Origin: Clostridia bacterium
GTDB taxonomy: Bacteria; Bacillota; Clostridia; Oscillospirales; Acutalibacteraceae
DNA: 64,000 nt
Reading direction: 5' to 3'
NCBI GenBank assembly: GCA_017472225.1
Contig: JAFUQS010000056.1
Coordinates: 1 to 64,000, forward strand
Part shown: in pieces, positions 42,341 to 52,423 of the stretch
How the letters are laid out: every line of letters starts with the position of its first letter
Position numbering within the stretch: position 1 is the stretch's first letter
The notes under the pieces: model-generated
Told to the model about the DNA's origin: nothing
Database searches by the model: none
Seen by the model: the letters and a program-made list of their open reading frames with translations, nothing else
Position numbers and translations under genes: made by a program

Positions 42341-43270
42341 TTACACAGCCTTTTTACATTCAAAGCAAACCCATCCGCCTTCGGTGTGTCTTGCTTTGAT
42401 TTCAAAGCCGTATTTATTGAAGGCATCGATAACATCCTGCTCTCTTGTGTCAATGATACCGGAGGTGATGAACACTGCATCATCCTTCATGAATGATGCC
42501 ACATCCTTGCAGAACATAATGATAACATCGGCAACAATGTTTGCAACAACAACATCAAATTTGCCGTTTACCTTATCGGTAAGATTGCCCTGAAGAATTT
42601 TATATTCAGGTTCGCTGAAGCCGTTTGCTTCGCCGTTTTCCTGTGCAGTTTTCACTGCAAGGGCATCAATATCAACACCCGTAACCTGCTTCGCTCCAAG
42701 AAGAAGGGCTGCAATTGAAAGAATACCGCTTCCGCAACCGATATCAAGCACGGTTGTGCCTTCTTCTATATGCTTTTCAAGAGTCTGAAGACAAAGCCTT
42801 GTGGTTTCGTGTGTACCCGTACCGAAAGCGAGTCCCGGTTCAATGTTGAGTACCTTTCTGTCGCCTGCTTCATAATCATCCTCCCATGCAGGTCTTATGA
42901 GAAGCTTTTCACCAACGGGAATCGGATGGAAATACTGTTTCCAATTATTTTCCCAATCCTCATTTCTGCACTGATTCAAAACAATTTCATTGTCAATTCC
43001 CTCGGCAGAATATCTTTCACGAAGAAATGCAACAGCCTCCTGAGGATTTTCCTGAGGTGCAATATAAACATGGACAATTGCCTTTGTTCTGTCCTTTTGC
43101 AACAAATCCTCATCTATAAGATCGATATGGGCAATTTCCCATGCTTCCTTTTCAAGTTCACTGTAGTCCTCAATATAAATACCGTAAGGCACCACCATTG
43201 AAGCTATATCTCCTGCTTTGTCAACATTTTTTGCATCAACGCTGATTTTAACTTCTGTCCAGTCACTCAT
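42341..43270 (-). CDS. prmA: Ribosomal protein L11 methyltransferase
   Basis: PrmA adds methyl groups to ribosomal protein L11 using S-adenosylmethionine. The N-terminal substrate domain (about 1-100) begins WTEVKISVDAKNVDKAG. The methyltransferase domain has EPGLAFGTGTHETTRLCL, VLDIGCGSGILSIAALLLGA (motif I) and DVVVANIVADVI (motif IV). It is 309 residues long. Its start overlaps the end of the GH13 gene by eight bases. Confidence 0.95.
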   Translation of the reverse strand: MSDWTEVKISVDAKNVDKAGDIASMVVPYGIYIEDYSELEKEAWEIAHIDLIDEDLLQKDRTKAIVHVYIAPQENPQEAVAFLRERYSAEGIDNEIVLNQCRNEDWENNWKQYFHPIPVGEKLLIRPAWEDDYEAGDRKVLNIEPGLAFGTGTHETTRLCLQTLEKHIEEGTTVLDIGCGSGILSIAALLLGAKQVTGVDIDALAVKTAQENGEANGFSEPEYKILQGNLTDKVNGKFDVVVANIVADVIIMFCKDVASFMKDDAVFITSGIIDTREQDVIDAFNKYGFEIKARHTEGGWVCFECKKAV

Positions 43271-45134
43271 TGCTTTTCTCCTTTTTTAAAATTACTGATG
43301 AAAGAGCACCTATTTTTGCACTTTCGCCTTTCATTGTGCCGCCGAAAATCTGTCTTGCATAATGCCAATTTTCAGGCAGATAATAATCAATATCATGCTC
43401 GTTACGGTTAACGATAACCAGAATTTCATCCTTTTCGCCATATCTTACAAAGGCAAGGCAGCCCATTGCTTCCGATACGGTTGCATACTCACCTTTAACA
43501 AGGCAGTCACATTCCTTTCTCATTTTTCCGAGAGCCCTATAGTACTCCTGAAGCTCCGTATTTTCCTTGCCCCAAGGGAAGCAATAGCGGTTGAAGGGGT
43601 CTTTATAGCCCTGCATACCTGCTTCGTCACCGTAATAAACCGAGGGGACGCCCGGAAGGGTGAACTGAATCACCGAGGCAAGCTTCATAAGCTTCAAGCC
43701 AAACTCATACTGCTTTTCACTGAGATATCTTTCGCTTTGCCAATTTCTGTCCCTGTATTCGCAGCTTTCACCTGCCAATTGGGTTATGGCACGCATTGTG
43801 TCATGAGTTCCGATGTGATTCATCAGAACATCCACACAGCATTTAGGATAGTTTTCGGTAATTGTCATGATTTTGTTTGAAAAGCCTTCAACTCTGCCGC
43901 TTCTGATAAAGCTGATAATAGCTTCAGCAAAGGGATAATTCATAACAGAATCAAGCTGTTTTCCGCCGAAATATCTTCTTCTTTCGCCATAGCTGAATTT
44001 GTTTGAAGCATCCTCCCAAACCTCGCCGAGAACAAGCCCGTCATGTTTTTCATCCTTTACAGCCTTACGGAATTCGTCAAGGAACACATCGGGTAATTCA
44101 TCAGCAACATCAAGCCGCCAGCCTCTTGCACCAAGCTTCAGCCATTTTCTTGCAATACCCTTTTTGCCTGCTATGTAAGAGATGAAATCAGGGCTTTCCT
44201 CCTTAACCTCAGGAAGAATACTTATCCCCCACCATGAATGGTAATCATCGGGGTGTTTTTTGAACTTATACCAATTATAATATGGAGAGTTCTTCGACTG
44301 ATAAGCACCTGTTGTGTCATATCTGCCGTATTTGTTAAAATATATGCTGTCATCACCCGTATGACTGAATACACCATCAAGAATTACGGATATTCCCATT
44401 TTTTCTGCCTTGCGGCAAAGGGAAACAAAATCCTCCTGTGTACCAAGCAAAGGGTCAATATTTTCGTAATTTGAGGTGTCATATCTGTGATTGCTCTGAG
44501 CTTCAAAAATCGGGTTCAGGTATATACAAGTGACACCAAGAGATGCGATGTAATCAAGCTTTTCTTCAATACCCTTAAGGTCGCCCTGAAAATAGTCATT
44601 ATTCAGCACCTTACCTTCGCTTGTAGGCCTCCAGAAGGGCTGAGAGAAAATATCGTCACGCAGAATTCTGTCTTCGGGTACATTATTCTTTTTCTGACCC
44701 GAAAAATAAAATCTGTCAGGGAAAATCTGATAAATTATTCCACCCTTGAGCCAATCGGGCGTGGAAAAGCCTTCAGCGTAAACTGATAACTGCCAATCAT
44801 GTCTGCCCATTGAAAGTGTACCGTTGCAGTCACCGTTATGTCTTATAGTCACTCTGCCCCAAGGGGTATCGTACACAAAGTGATAGAAATATATTCCTGC
44901 GTTTTCAGCTTCGTAGGTACCTTCCCACCATTCCTCATTGTCGCCTTCCATTCTGAGCCAACTGAAGCCGTGATATATGTATCCGCCCTTATCTTCTTTT
45001 ATTGCAAGATGAACGCCGGAGCACTGCAGATGCCGGGGAAGAATTATTCTGAATGTTATCTTCTGTTTTTCACACACGGCTCCGAAGGGGCTTTTATGAA
45101 GATTATTTCGGGAATTAAAGGGTATATATTCCAT
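43263..45134 (-). CDS. GH13 alpha-glycosidase, neopullulanase/maltogenic amylase-like
   Basis: The 623-residue enzyme has an N-terminal CBM34-like sandwich (1-120) and a GH13 barrel: IIYQIFPDRFYFS, VILDGVFSHTGDDS, GWRLDVADELP with the nucleophile aspartate (about 355), LGEVWEDAS with the acid/base glutamate (about 385) and MNHIGTHDTMRA. A C-terminal beta domain follows. There is no signal peptide, so it acts on maltodextrins or cyclic dextrins inside the cell. Subgroup assignment is by the N-domain. It overlaps prmA. Confidence 0.92.
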   Translation of the reverse strand: MEYIPFNSRNNLHKSPFGAVCEKQKITFRIILPRHLQCSGVHLAIKEDKGGYIYHGFSWLRMEGDNEEWWEGTYEAENAGIYFYHFVYDTPWGRVTIRHNGDCNGTLSMGRHDWQLSVYAEGFSTPDWLKGGIIYQIFPDRFYFSGQKKNNVPEDRILRDDIFSQPFWRPTSEGKVLNNDYFQGDLKGIEEKLDYIASLGVTCIYLNPIFEAQSNHRYDTSNYENIDPLLGTQEDFVSLCRKAEKMGISVILDGVFSHTGDDSIYFNKYGRYDTTGAYQSKNSPYYNWYKFKKHPDDYHSWWGISILPEVKEESPDFISYIAGKKGIARKWLKLGARGWRLDVADELPDVFLDEFRKAVKDEKHDGLVLGEVWEDASNKFSYGERRRYFGGKQLDSVMNYPFAEAIISFIRSGRVEGFSNKIMTITENYPKCCVDVLMNHIGTHDTMRAITQLAGESCEYRDRNWQSERYLSEKQYEFGLKLMKLASVIQFTLPGVPSVYYGDEAGMQGYKDPFNRYCFPWGKENTELQEYYRALGKMRKECDCLVKGEYATVSEAMGCLAFVRYGEKDEILVIVNRNEHDIDYYLPENWHYARQIFGGTMKGESAKIGALSSVILKKEKSNE

Positions 45135-45213
45135 GTCACACCTCTGTGAAGTAATTATATAAGTATTTTTTGCATATAAATATACAAAGAATTTAAGAAT
45201 GGTGGAAATGCTT

Positions 45214-45711
45214 ATGTTTGTAATTTCAATAAAATCCGAAAAGCTAAAAAAAATTTTTGCAGCTTGCCTTGTTTTTGTGTTTGCTGTAATCGGCGGTATT
45301 GTTTATGTTTCAACAACCGAGGCTGCCCCCGTTTCCAACATTGGCGGAATTGTCATGAAGGCTGAAACGGCAGAGGATCGGATTTCCTTCTTTTCGCAGT
45401 TCGGCTGGGAAATTGATGAAGAACCGGTTGAAGTGAAGGAGGTTATTATACCAACTGAATTTGATGAAACCTACAGCGGATATAATGAGCTTCAGAAATC
45501 TCAGGGACTTGACCTTGAGCCTTATAAGGGTGTTCGTGTTAAGGCCTGGTGTTATGAAATCAAAAATTATCCCGGATATGAAAACAAGGAAAATCTCATT
45601 CACGGAAATATTCTTGTTTATGACGGCATTATCATCGGTGGTGATGTTTCAAGCACTGAGCTTGACGGCTTCATTCACGGATTCGCTTTGCCTTCAGCCG
45701 ACACACAGTAA
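45214..45711 (+). CDS. DUF4830 family membrane-anchored protein
   Basis: The 165-residue protein begins with a membrane helix (KKIFAACLVFVFAVIGGIVYV) and has a DUF4830 domain outside the cell: ISFFSQFGWEIDEEPVEVKE and IPTEFDETYSGYNELQKSQG, ending with IIGGDVSSTELDGFIHG. The function is unknown. The start is placed at ATG 45214 after GGTGGA, though ATGs at 45199 and 45208 are in frame. It is convergent with hflX, only seven bases apart. Confidence 0.78.
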   Translation: MFVISIKSEKLKKIFAACLVFVFAVIGGIVYVSTTEAAPVSNIGGIVMKAETAEDRISFFSQFGWEIDEEPVEVKEVIIPTEFDETYSGYNELQKSQGLDLEPYKGVRVKAWCYEIKNYPGYENKENLIHGNILVYDGIIIGGDVSSTELDGFIHGFALPSADTQ

Positions 45712-45718
45712 TTCACGC

Positions 45719-46972
45719 TCAGGATTCTATTATCCAATCCTTGATTGTGTCAAGAAGACTTATTTCAACCGTTGCCTTCATGTATAAGCCGTCTTCACGG
45801 TATTCTTCAAACTCAACAACGCCTTCGTTTCTTATTCTTGCAGCAATTGCACCTGCTGAAAACGGTATAATAAGCTCCGTTTTTCTTCTTGTAGGCGGAA
45901 GCTCCTTCAATATTGCATTCAAAAGCTCGTCGAAGCCTTTTTCGTGAAGGGCGGAGATCATTACAGTCTTGCCGAAGGTGGGCATTGAATAAATGTCACC
46001 TACGAGGTCACATTTGTTCATAACGGAAATAACAGGCTTTCCCTGACAACCGAGCTCGTTAAGAAGATTTTTTGTCACTTCAAGATGCTCTGCCGCATGC
46101 TCGTCAGAGGCATCGCAAACATTGAGAATTACAGTTGCATGACTTGCTTCCTCCAAGGTTGACTTGAATGCTTCAACCAATTTATGGGGAAGCCTTCTTA
46201 TAAGTCCTACGGTGTCAACAAGCATAACCTGTCTGCCGTCGGGAAGTGTCAATGCCCTTGAGGTGGGATCGAGAGTTGCAAAAAGCTTATTTTCGGAAAG
46301 CACCCCTGCATCTGTCAGAGCGTTCATAAGAGTAGATTTACCCGCATTGGTGTAGCCGACGATTGCAACGGTTTGTACGCCGTCTTTGGCTCTTCTTTTG
46401 TGCATCTGAGCTCTTCTTTTTTCAAGCTCCCTCAGTTCATCCTCAAGCTTCTGAACCCGCCTTCTGATATGTCTTTTATCGCTTTCGAGCTTTGTTTCAC
46501 CGGGACCTCTTGTACCGATACCGCCGCCAAGCCTTGACAAAGCAGTACCCTGACCTGCAAGTCGGGGAAGCTGATATCTGAGCTGAGCAAGTTCAACCTG
46601 AAGCTTACCTTCGGCAGTTCTTGCACGCATGGCAAAAATATCAAGAATCAGCATAGTTCTGTCAATAACCCTGACACCGGTGAGCTTTTCAAGGTTCCTT
46701 TGCTGCGACGGAGAAAGCTCACTGTCAAAAATAAGAAGGTCAACCTCCTGACTCTGACAGAAGGCTATAATTTCAGCAAGCTTACCGACTCCCACAAAGG
46801 TAGCCTTCTCGGGAGTTTCTTTTTTCTGAATAACCTTGCCGATAACCTCTGCCCCGGCAGTGTGAGCAAGCTCCTCAAGCTCATCAATTGATGTTTCAGC
46901 ATCAAATTCGCCTGTGTCAACACTGACAAGCAGAGCTTTTTCTGCTTCGGTTTTATTTTCGTAAAGAGCCAT
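45719..46972 (-). CDS. hflX: GTPase HflX
   Basis: HflX is a ribosome-associated GTPase that splits stalled or hibernating ribosomes. The N-terminal region (1-190) has GKLAEIIAFCQSQEVDLLIF and the glycine-rich RLGGGIGTRGPGETKLE, then a coiled coil. The G domain has GYTNAGKSTLMNALT (G1, about 208), DTVGLIRRLP (G3) and NKCDL (G4). The protein has 417 residues. It ends seven bases from the DUF4830 gene, without an obvious shared terminator. Confidence 0.95.
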   Translation of the reverse strand: MALYENKTEAEKALLVSVDTGEFDAETSIDELEELAHTAGAEVIGKVIQKKETPEKATFVGVGKLAEIIAFCQSQEVDLLIFDSELSPSQQRNLEKLTGVRVIDRTMLILDIFAMRARTAEGKLQVELAQLRYQLPRLAGQGTALSRLGGGIGTRGPGETKLESDKRHIRRRVQKLEDELRELEKRRAQMHKRRAKDGVQTVAIVGYTNAGKSTLMNALTDAGVLSENKLFATLDPTSRALTLPDGRQVMLVDTVGLIRRLPHKLVEAFKSTLEEASHATVILNVCDASDEHAAEHLEVTKNLLNELGCQGKPVISVMNKCDLVGDIYSMPTFGKTVMISALHEKGFDELLNAILKELPPTRRKTELIIPFSAGAIAARIRNEGVVEFEEYREDGLYMKATVEISLLDTIKDWIIES

Positions 46973-47007
46973 AGGTTTTCACCTCTTTGAATTAAATTTC
47001 TTCAAAA

Positions 47008-48072
47008 TTAAAGCACAATCAGCTTCTTTTCGCAGTTTGTAAGGTTTACACAGCCATTATCAGCGACAAGGGCCATGTCTTCAATTCTCACACCGAATTC
47101 ACCGGGAAGATAGATGCCCGGTTCAACAGTTACAATGTGACCTGATTTAAGTATTTCCTTGCTTGACGGATTTAATGTTGGAAGTTCGTGGATTTCAACA
47201 CCGACTCCGTGACCGAGTCCGTGACCGAAAAATTCACCGTAGCCGGCATTTTTTATAATGTCTCTTGATACTGCATCAACCTCACTGCAAGGCACACCGG
47301 CTTTGATTTTTTCAAGACCTGCCAACTGTGATTTCAATACGGTTTCGTAAATCTCAACCTGTTTTGAGGACACTTCGCCCACTGCAACTGTTCTAGTCAT
47401 ATCCGAATGATAAAAATCAACAGTTGCACCGTAGTCCATAGTGATGAAGTCACCATTTTCAATTTTTTTGTCGGAAGGTACACCGTGAGGAAGTGAGCTG
47501 TTTTTGCCACTGACACATATTGTTTCAAAAGAAAGTGCTTCTGCACCGTTTCTGAGCATAAAATATTCAAGCTCAAGTGCAACCTCCTTTTCCGTCTTTT
47601 CCGTGGAAATGAAGGTGAGAATATGGTCGAAGGCTCTTTCGGCAATTCTTTGAGCTTTTACAATTGCATCAACCTGTGCCTGAGTTTTAATCTTTCTGAT
47701 TTCGTCAATTGCACTGTCAAGCCTTCCGTCACATACGGTTTCGGCAAAATCCATTGCCTTTGCAATTTCGTTATATCTTGCAACGGTTGTTCTTTCGCTT
47801 TCAAGATGAAGCGTTGTGATACCAAGCTTTTTAAGAAGCTCTGAAATATCCGCTTTCATATTCCTGAGAAGAAGAATCTCGTCGCAGGAGATGATTTTAT
47901 TCTGTGCAGCTTCAATGTATCTTGAATCGGTGAGGAAATATGATTTATCCCCTGTTACAACAAGATATCCGTTTGTTGAATGGAAGGATGTGAAATAACA
48001 CACATTTTCCTCACTCATAATAAGAGCTGCAGTGGTTTTATCACTAAAAAAAGCTTTGAGCTTTTCTAACAT
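47008..48072 (-). CDS. Xaa-Pro aminopeptidase, M24 family
   Basis: The 354-residue enzyme removes N-terminal residues before proline. The creatinase-like N-domain (1-125) is followed by the pita-bread metallopeptidase with the five ligands: MDYGATVDFYHSDMTR, FGHGLGHGVGVEIHE, TVEPGIYLPG and VRIEDMALV. It lies between hflX and rpsU on the minus strand. Confidence 0.92.
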   Translation of the reverse strand: MLEKLKAFFSDKTTAALIMSEENVCYFTSFHSTNGYLVVTGDKSYFLTDSRYIEAAQNKIISCDEILLLRNMKADISELLKKLGITTLHLESERTTVARYNEIAKAMDFAETVCDGRLDSAIDEIRKIKTQAQVDAIVKAQRIAERAFDHILTFISTEKTEKEVALELEYFMLRNGAEALSFETICVSGKNSSLPHGVPSDKKIENGDFITMDYGATVDFYHSDMTRTVAVGEVSSKQVEIYETVLKSQLAGLEKIKAGVPCSEVDAVSRDIIKNAGYGEFFGHGLGHGVGVEIHELPTLNPSSKEILKSGHIVTVEPGIYLPGEFGVRIEDMALVADNGCVNLTNCEKKLIVL

Positions 48073-48093
48073 TTATATCATTTCCTTTCATTA

Positions 48094-48132
48094 AAAAATC
48101 ACCCAAGGGATGGAAGTCCTCGGGTGATTTTT
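48094..48132 (-). terminator. Terminator after rpsU
   Basis: An 11-bp stem (48094-48104 with 48122-48132) with an inner AGGA/TCCT extension is followed on the minus strand by T residues, eight bases past the rpsU stop. Confidence 0.8.
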
Positions 48133-48139
48133 CACTTAA

Positions 48140-48316
48140 TTACTTAAATTTGCGCTTACGAGCAGCTTCAGACTTCTTCTTTCTTGCTACTGACGGCTTT
48201 TCATAATGTTCTCTTTTACGAACTTCCTGGATAATGCCATCACGTGAAGTCTGTCTCTTAAAACGTCTGAGAGCACTGTCGAGTGACTCGTTCTCTTTAA
48301 CTTTTACCTGACTCAT
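48140..48316 (-). CDS. rpsU: 30S ribosomal protein S21
   Basis: The minus strand encodes 58 residues that read [19 protein letters not shown], then [20 protein letters not shown] and end with a basic tail [11 protein letters not shown]. This is S21 of the small subunit, which helps mRNA start-site recognition. A GGGAGGGAAATAT site precedes the ATG. The gene has an exact-consensus promoter and its own terminator, so it is transcribed alone. Confidence 0.95.
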   Translation of the reverse strand: MSQVKVKENESLDSALRRFKRQTSRDGIIQEVRKREHYEKPSVARKKKSEAARKRKFK

Positions 48317-48376
48317 TTATATTTCCCTCCCTTACCTGTTAGCAGGGGTATATTTCCATTCAAGGATACGCAAACT

Positions 48377-48405
48377 ATTATACAATAATGATTTTCTGTT
48401 GTCAA
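48377..48405 (-). promoter_or_regulatory. Promoter of rpsU
   Basis: On the minus strand TTGACA (48400-48405) and TATAAT (48377-48382) are 17 bases apart, both exact consensus. Confidence 0.85.
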
Positions 48406-48447
48406 GAGAATTTCTGCAATAATATTGCACAATTGAAAGATTTTTGT

Positions 48448-50862
48448 TTATCTTGCAACGATATTGACAAGTCTGCCCTTAACATAAAGCTCCTTAACGA
48501 TTGTTTTGCCTGCAATTTCAGAAGCGATTTTTTCATCGGCTTTTGCCATAGCAATTGCGTCTGCAGCTTCAACTTCAGCCGGAACATTCATTTTCGCTCT
48601 CACCTTGCCGTTAATCTGCACAACGATTTCAATTGTTTCATCAACACACTTTGCTTCATCATAGGTAGGCCACTGAGTTGAAGCGAGCATACCGTCTGCA
48701 AAAACAGCTTCGTTAATTTCTTCTGTTACATGAGGTGCAAAGGGATTTACAAGAAGAAGCAGTGATTTAAGCTCTGCCTTATTGATTGAACCCTTGGCAT
48801 AAATTGCATTGAGAAGTGTCATAAGAGCTGCGATGGCTGTGTTGTATTTGAGAGTTTCAATATCTTCACTGACCTTCTTGATAGTCTTATGGAAGGAAGA
48901 TGAAAGCTCAGGAGAGTATTCGTCGCCCTCTGCAAGAATTTCCTGAAGATTCCAGATTCTGTCAATGAATCTCTTACAGCCCTTAACTGAGTTTTCTGAC
49001 CAGGGAGCTGCCTGCTCATAGTCACCCATAAACAGTACATATGTACGAAGCACATCTGCGCCGTAAACATCAACAACCTCGTTGGGGTCAATAACATTGC
49101 CACGTGATTTACTCATCTTGACACCGTCGGGGCCAAGGATAAGGCCCTGGGCAGTTCTTTTTGCATAAGGCTCTTCACAGGGAACAGCACCGATGTCATA
49201 AAGGAACTTGTGCCAGAAGCGTGAATAGATAAGATGGCGTGTTACATGCTCCATGCCGCCGTTATACCAGTCGATAGGCATCCAATACTTGAGCTTTTCC
49301 ATATTTGCAAGCTCATTGTCATTGTGGGGGTCAATATAGCGAAGGAAGTACCATGATGAACCTGCCCACTGAGGCATTGTATCGGTTTCTCTCTTAGCCT
49401 TGCCGCCACACTTGGGACAGGTGCAGTTAACGAATTCATCAATTTTGGCAAGAGGGCTCTCGCCGTCCTGACCGGGCTCGAAGTTTTCAACCTCAGGAAG
49501 CTTCAAGGGAAGCTCAGAATAAGGAACGGCAACCATACCGCATTTTTCACAATGCACAATGGGGATAGGCTCGCCCCAATAACGCTGACGGTTGAATGCC
49601 CAGTCCTTCATTTTATACTGAACACCCTTCTCACCGATACCCTGCTTTTCCAATTCTTCAAGCACTCTTGCAATTGAGCTCTTTTTGTCTTTATAGCCAT
49701 TGAGATAATCAGAGTTGACCATTTCACCGTCGCCTGTGTAAGCTTCAACCGAAATGTCACCGCCCTTGATAACCTCGATGATATCAATGCCGAACTTCTT
49801 TGCGAAATCATAGTCTCTCTGGTCGTGAGCGGGAACAGCCATAATTGCACCGGTACCGTAGCCCATCATTACATAGTCTGAAATAAAAATGGGGATTTCC
49901 TTGCCGTTGACGGGATTCACGGCAACAAAGCCGGAAAGCTTTACACCGGTCTTATCTTTAACAAGCTGAGTACGCTCAAACTCTGTCTTCTTTGCACATT
50001 CAGCTCTGTAAGCTTCAACCTCGTTGAAGTTGGAAATCATATCCTTATACTTATCGAGCATAGGATGCTCGGGAGCCATTACCATGAATGTTACACCGAA
50101 AAGAGTGTCGGGACGGGTTGTGTAAATTTTAAGTGTTTCTTCTGTATTCTTAACCTTGAAGTTAACAAAAGCACCTGTTGATTTACCAATCCAGTTTTCC
50201 TGCTGAAGCTTAATATTGGGAAGGTAGTCAACATCCTTAAGACCTTCAAGAAGCTTATCAGCATATTCTGTGATACGAAGGTACCATACATCCTTTGACT
50301 TCTGAACGATATCGCTGTGGCAGATGTCACACTTGCCGCCCTGTGAGTCTTCATTTGAAAGAACAACCTTACATGAGGGGCAATAGTTAACAAGGGTCTT
50401 ATCTCTGAAAGCAAGACCGTTTTCGAACATCTTGAGGAAAATCCACTGTGTCCACTTGTAGTATCCTTCTTCTGTTGTGTCAACAACTCTCTTCCAATCA
50501 AAGGAGAAGCCTACTCTCTTGAGCTGACTTGTGAATTTTGCAATATTGTTATCGGTAACCTGTCTCGGATGGATGCCTGTTTTGATTGCGTAGTTTTCAG
50601 TAGGAAGTCCGTATGCGTCAAAGCCGATGGGGAAAAGCACATTGTAGCCTTCCATTCTGCGCTTACGTGACACAACCTCAAGACCTGAATAAGCCTTGAT
50701 GTGACCGACGTGCATACCTGCACCGCTGGGATAAGGGAACTCAACAAGAGCATAAAACTTTTTCTTGTCAGAATTGTCCTTTGCTTCAAAAACGCCGGAC
50801 TGCTCCCATTTTTCCTGCCATTTCTGTTCTGTCTGTTTGAAATCGTAATTCAAATTTATCAC
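48448..50862 (-). CDS. leuS: Leucine-tRNA ligase
   Basis: The 804-residue class I synthetase has the HIGH region as PYPSGAGMHVGHIKAYSG, the KMSKS loop as GVKMSKSRGNVIDP, and the CP1 editing domain containing TTRPDTLFGVTFMV and GTGAIMAVPAHDQRD. Cysteine pairs CPSC and CDIC, and CEKC with CPKC, form zinc sites. It follows rsfS by 32 bases, leaving no room for a T-box leader. It is the last gene of the nadD-rsfS-leuS run. Confidence 0.97.
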   Translation of the reverse strand: MINLNYDFKQTEQKWQEKWEQSGVFEAKDNSDKKKFYALVEFPYPSGAGMHVGHIKAYSGLEVVSRKRRMEGYNVLFPIGFDAYGLPTENYAIKTGIHPRQVTDNNIAKFTSQLKRVGFSFDWKRVVDTTEEGYYKWTQWIFLKMFENGLAFRDKTLVNYCPSCKVVLSNEDSQGGKCDICHSDIVQKSKDVWYLRITEYADKLLEGLKDVDYLPNIKLQQENWIGKSTGAFVNFKVKNTEETLKIYTTRPDTLFGVTFMVMAPEHPMLDKYKDMISNFNEVEAYRAECAKKTEFERTQLVKDKTGVKLSGFVAVNPVNGKEIPIFISDYVMMGYGTGAIMAVPAHDQRDYDFAKKFGIDIIEVIKGGDISVEAYTGDGEMVNSDYLNGYKDKKSSIARVLEELEKQGIGEKGVQYKMKDWAFNRQRYWGEPIPIVHCEKCGMVAVPYSELPLKLPEVENFEPGQDGESPLAKIDEFVNCTCPKCGGKAKRETDTMPQWAGSSWYFLRYIDPHNDNELANMEKLKYWMPIDWYNGGMEHVTRHLIYSRFWHKFLYDIGAVPCEEPYAKRTAQGLILGPDGVKMSKSRGNVIDPNEVVDVYGADVLRTYVLFMGDYEQAAPWSENSVKGCKRFIDRIWNLQEILAEGDEYSPELSSSFHKTIKKVSEDIETLKYNTAIAALMTLLNAIYAKGSINKAELKSLLLLVNPFAPHVTEEINEAVFADGMLASTQWPTYDEAKCVDETIEIVVQINGKVRAKMNVPAEVEAADAIAMAKADEKIASEIAGKTIVKELYVKGRLVNIVAR

Positions 50863-50894
50863 TCCGTTATATAAAAATCTAATAAATTTCAGTT

Positions 50895-51251
50895 TTATTC
50901 TTCCGTTACGATGTCGGAAATGTCAACCTCTTTTGCATCCTGCCAAAGTCTTTCAAGATTATAATATTCTCTTGTTTCGCCTGTGAATACATGAACAAGA
51001 ACGCTGTTGTAATCAAGAAGAATCCAGCCCGTTGCCTTGCCTTCAATATGATAAGGCTCAACACCCTTTTCCTTCATTTCAAACTCAACCTCATCGGCGA
51101 GTGACTTGACATGAGTGTTCGATGTACCTGAGCAGATGATGAAATAATCGGCAACAATTGAATGTTCCGTAATTTCAAGTGCTTTGATATCTTTTGCCTT
51201 CTTTTTATCGAGAACCTTGACAATTTCTCTTAAAACTTCGAGCTCTGTCAT
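50895..51251 (-). CDS. rsfS: Ribosomal silencing factor RsfS
   Basis: The 118-residue protein matches RsfS/Iojap: KDIKALEITEHSIVADYFII, CSGTSNTHVKSLADEVE and WILLDYNSVLVHVFTGETRE are typical. RsfS binds ribosomal protein uL14 and stops subunit joining during starvation. It overlaps the nadD-yqeK fusion by four bases. Confidence 0.95.
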   Translation of the reverse strand: MTELEVLREIVKVLDKKKAKDIKALEITEHSIVADYFIICSGTSNTHVKSLADEVEFEMKEKGVEPYHIEGKATGWILLDYNSVLVHVFTGETREYYNLERLWQDAKEVDISDIVTEE

Positions 51252-52423
51252 TGAATTTTCTCCTTTTCCATTATTAGTTCATTATAATATTCAACACTGT
51301 CTGTATGAATCAGCTTTTCCTTTTTGGAAAGAGATTTAAATGAAAACTTGAGTGCATAAAGTGCAGCCTCGTCAAGACCTTTGTTTAATGAAAGGTCACG
51401 CATTATGTCAACATCCTCATAATCTCTTTCAACTGAAATATAGTCGGCAATGTATACTACCTTTTCAAGCAAGCTCATACCTGCTCTGCCGGTGGTGTGG
51501 TATCGCACGGCATTGAGAATATCCTCGTCGCTGATACCCATTTCCAAACGAAGATAACATTCACCTGCCATGGCGTGCCAGAGCTTTTTGTTCTCTTTCT
51601 CTGTGCGACTCAGTATTATACCACCTTTTTCCATGATTTGCAACTGTTCTTTGTCACTTGCATTTTTCATAATATCATGCACAAGACCTGCAAAATATGC
51701 TTTTTCCGAATCCGCACCGTATTTTTTTGCAAGTTGTGAAGCACTGTCCGCAACATTAAGAGAGTGGATGTATCTTGTTTCAATAAGTCTTTCCTTCAAG
51801 ATTTTTTTCAAATCGGCATATTTATCCGTATAAATATTATTGTCCATTATATATTTACTGACCTCATTTTTGAGAAAATTTTCGGTGCTCTCCCCTGATT
51901 TTATTCTGTGCCTTACATCCGTTGAGCTGCAGACAAAAGCATTAACATGAGAAATTATGATTTCATTTTCTTTTAAATTCAATGTGTCCTTTGCATATGA
52001 CAAAAGATTATCGGCAGAAATGTCCGTTTCTCTTGTGGCAACACAAAGTGTTACACTTTTGAGAATTTCCTCATATCTGTACCACTTATGAAAGCTCAGA
52101 AGCATATCGGAGCCGATAATCAGAAACAGCTCATCGTCGGGGTAACACTTTTTCAGCTCCTCTACCGTAAGAACAGTGTAGCTTTTTCCCTTCCTTTCAA
52201 TTTCAAGGTCACTGACTTCAAAATACTCCTCTCTGAATGCAAGGCGGCACATATTGAGCCTGTGGGCTTCACTTGCAAGGTCACTGCCCTGCTTATGAGG
52301 CGGAGTGAAAGTAGGGATAATCAGAATTTTATCAAGGCAAGCCGATTTTTTCATATCTTCGGCAAGTCTTTTGTGTCCGAGATGAGGCGGATTGAAGGTT
52401 CCGCCGAAAATACCGATTCTCAT
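51248..52423 (-). CDS. nadD: Nicotinate-nucleotide adenylyltransferase fused to a YqeK-type HD hydrolase
   Basis: The 391-residue protein joins two enzymes that are separate neighbours in Bacillus. Residues 1-195 are NadD, which makes nicotinate adenine dinucleotide: GIFGGTFNPPHLGHKRLAE, LIIGSDMLLSFHKWYRYEEI and VCSSTDVRHRIKSG. Residues about 200-391 are a YqeK-like HD phosphohydrolase of diadenosine tetraphosphate: RYIHSLNVADSASQLAKKYG, GLVHDIMKN and AVRYHTTGR. The gene lies between yhbY and rsfS, as expected, with one-base contact to yhbY. Confidence 0.93.
   Translation of the reverse strand: MRIGIFGGTFNPPHLGHKRLAEDMKKSACLDKILIIPTFTPPHKQGSDLASEAHRLNMCRLAFREEYFEVSDLEIERKGKSYTVLTVEELKKCYPDDELFLIIGSDMLLSFHKWYRYEEILKSVTLCVATRETDISADNLLSYAKDTLNLKENEIIISHVNAFVCSSTDVRHRIKSGESTENFLKNEVSKYIMDNNIYTDKYADLKKILKERLIETRYIHSLNVADSASQLAKKYGADSEKAYFAGLVHDIMKNASDKEQLQIMEKGGIILSRTEKENKKLWHAMAGECYLRLEMGISDEDILNAVRYHTTGRAGMSLLEKVVYIADYISVERDYEDVDIMRDLSLNKGLDEAALYALKFSFKSLSKKEKLIHTDSVEYYNELIMEKEKIQ

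Noticed and set aside
50863..50894. T-box leader for leuS
   Set aside because: Only 32 bases separate leuS from rsfS, too little for a T-box.
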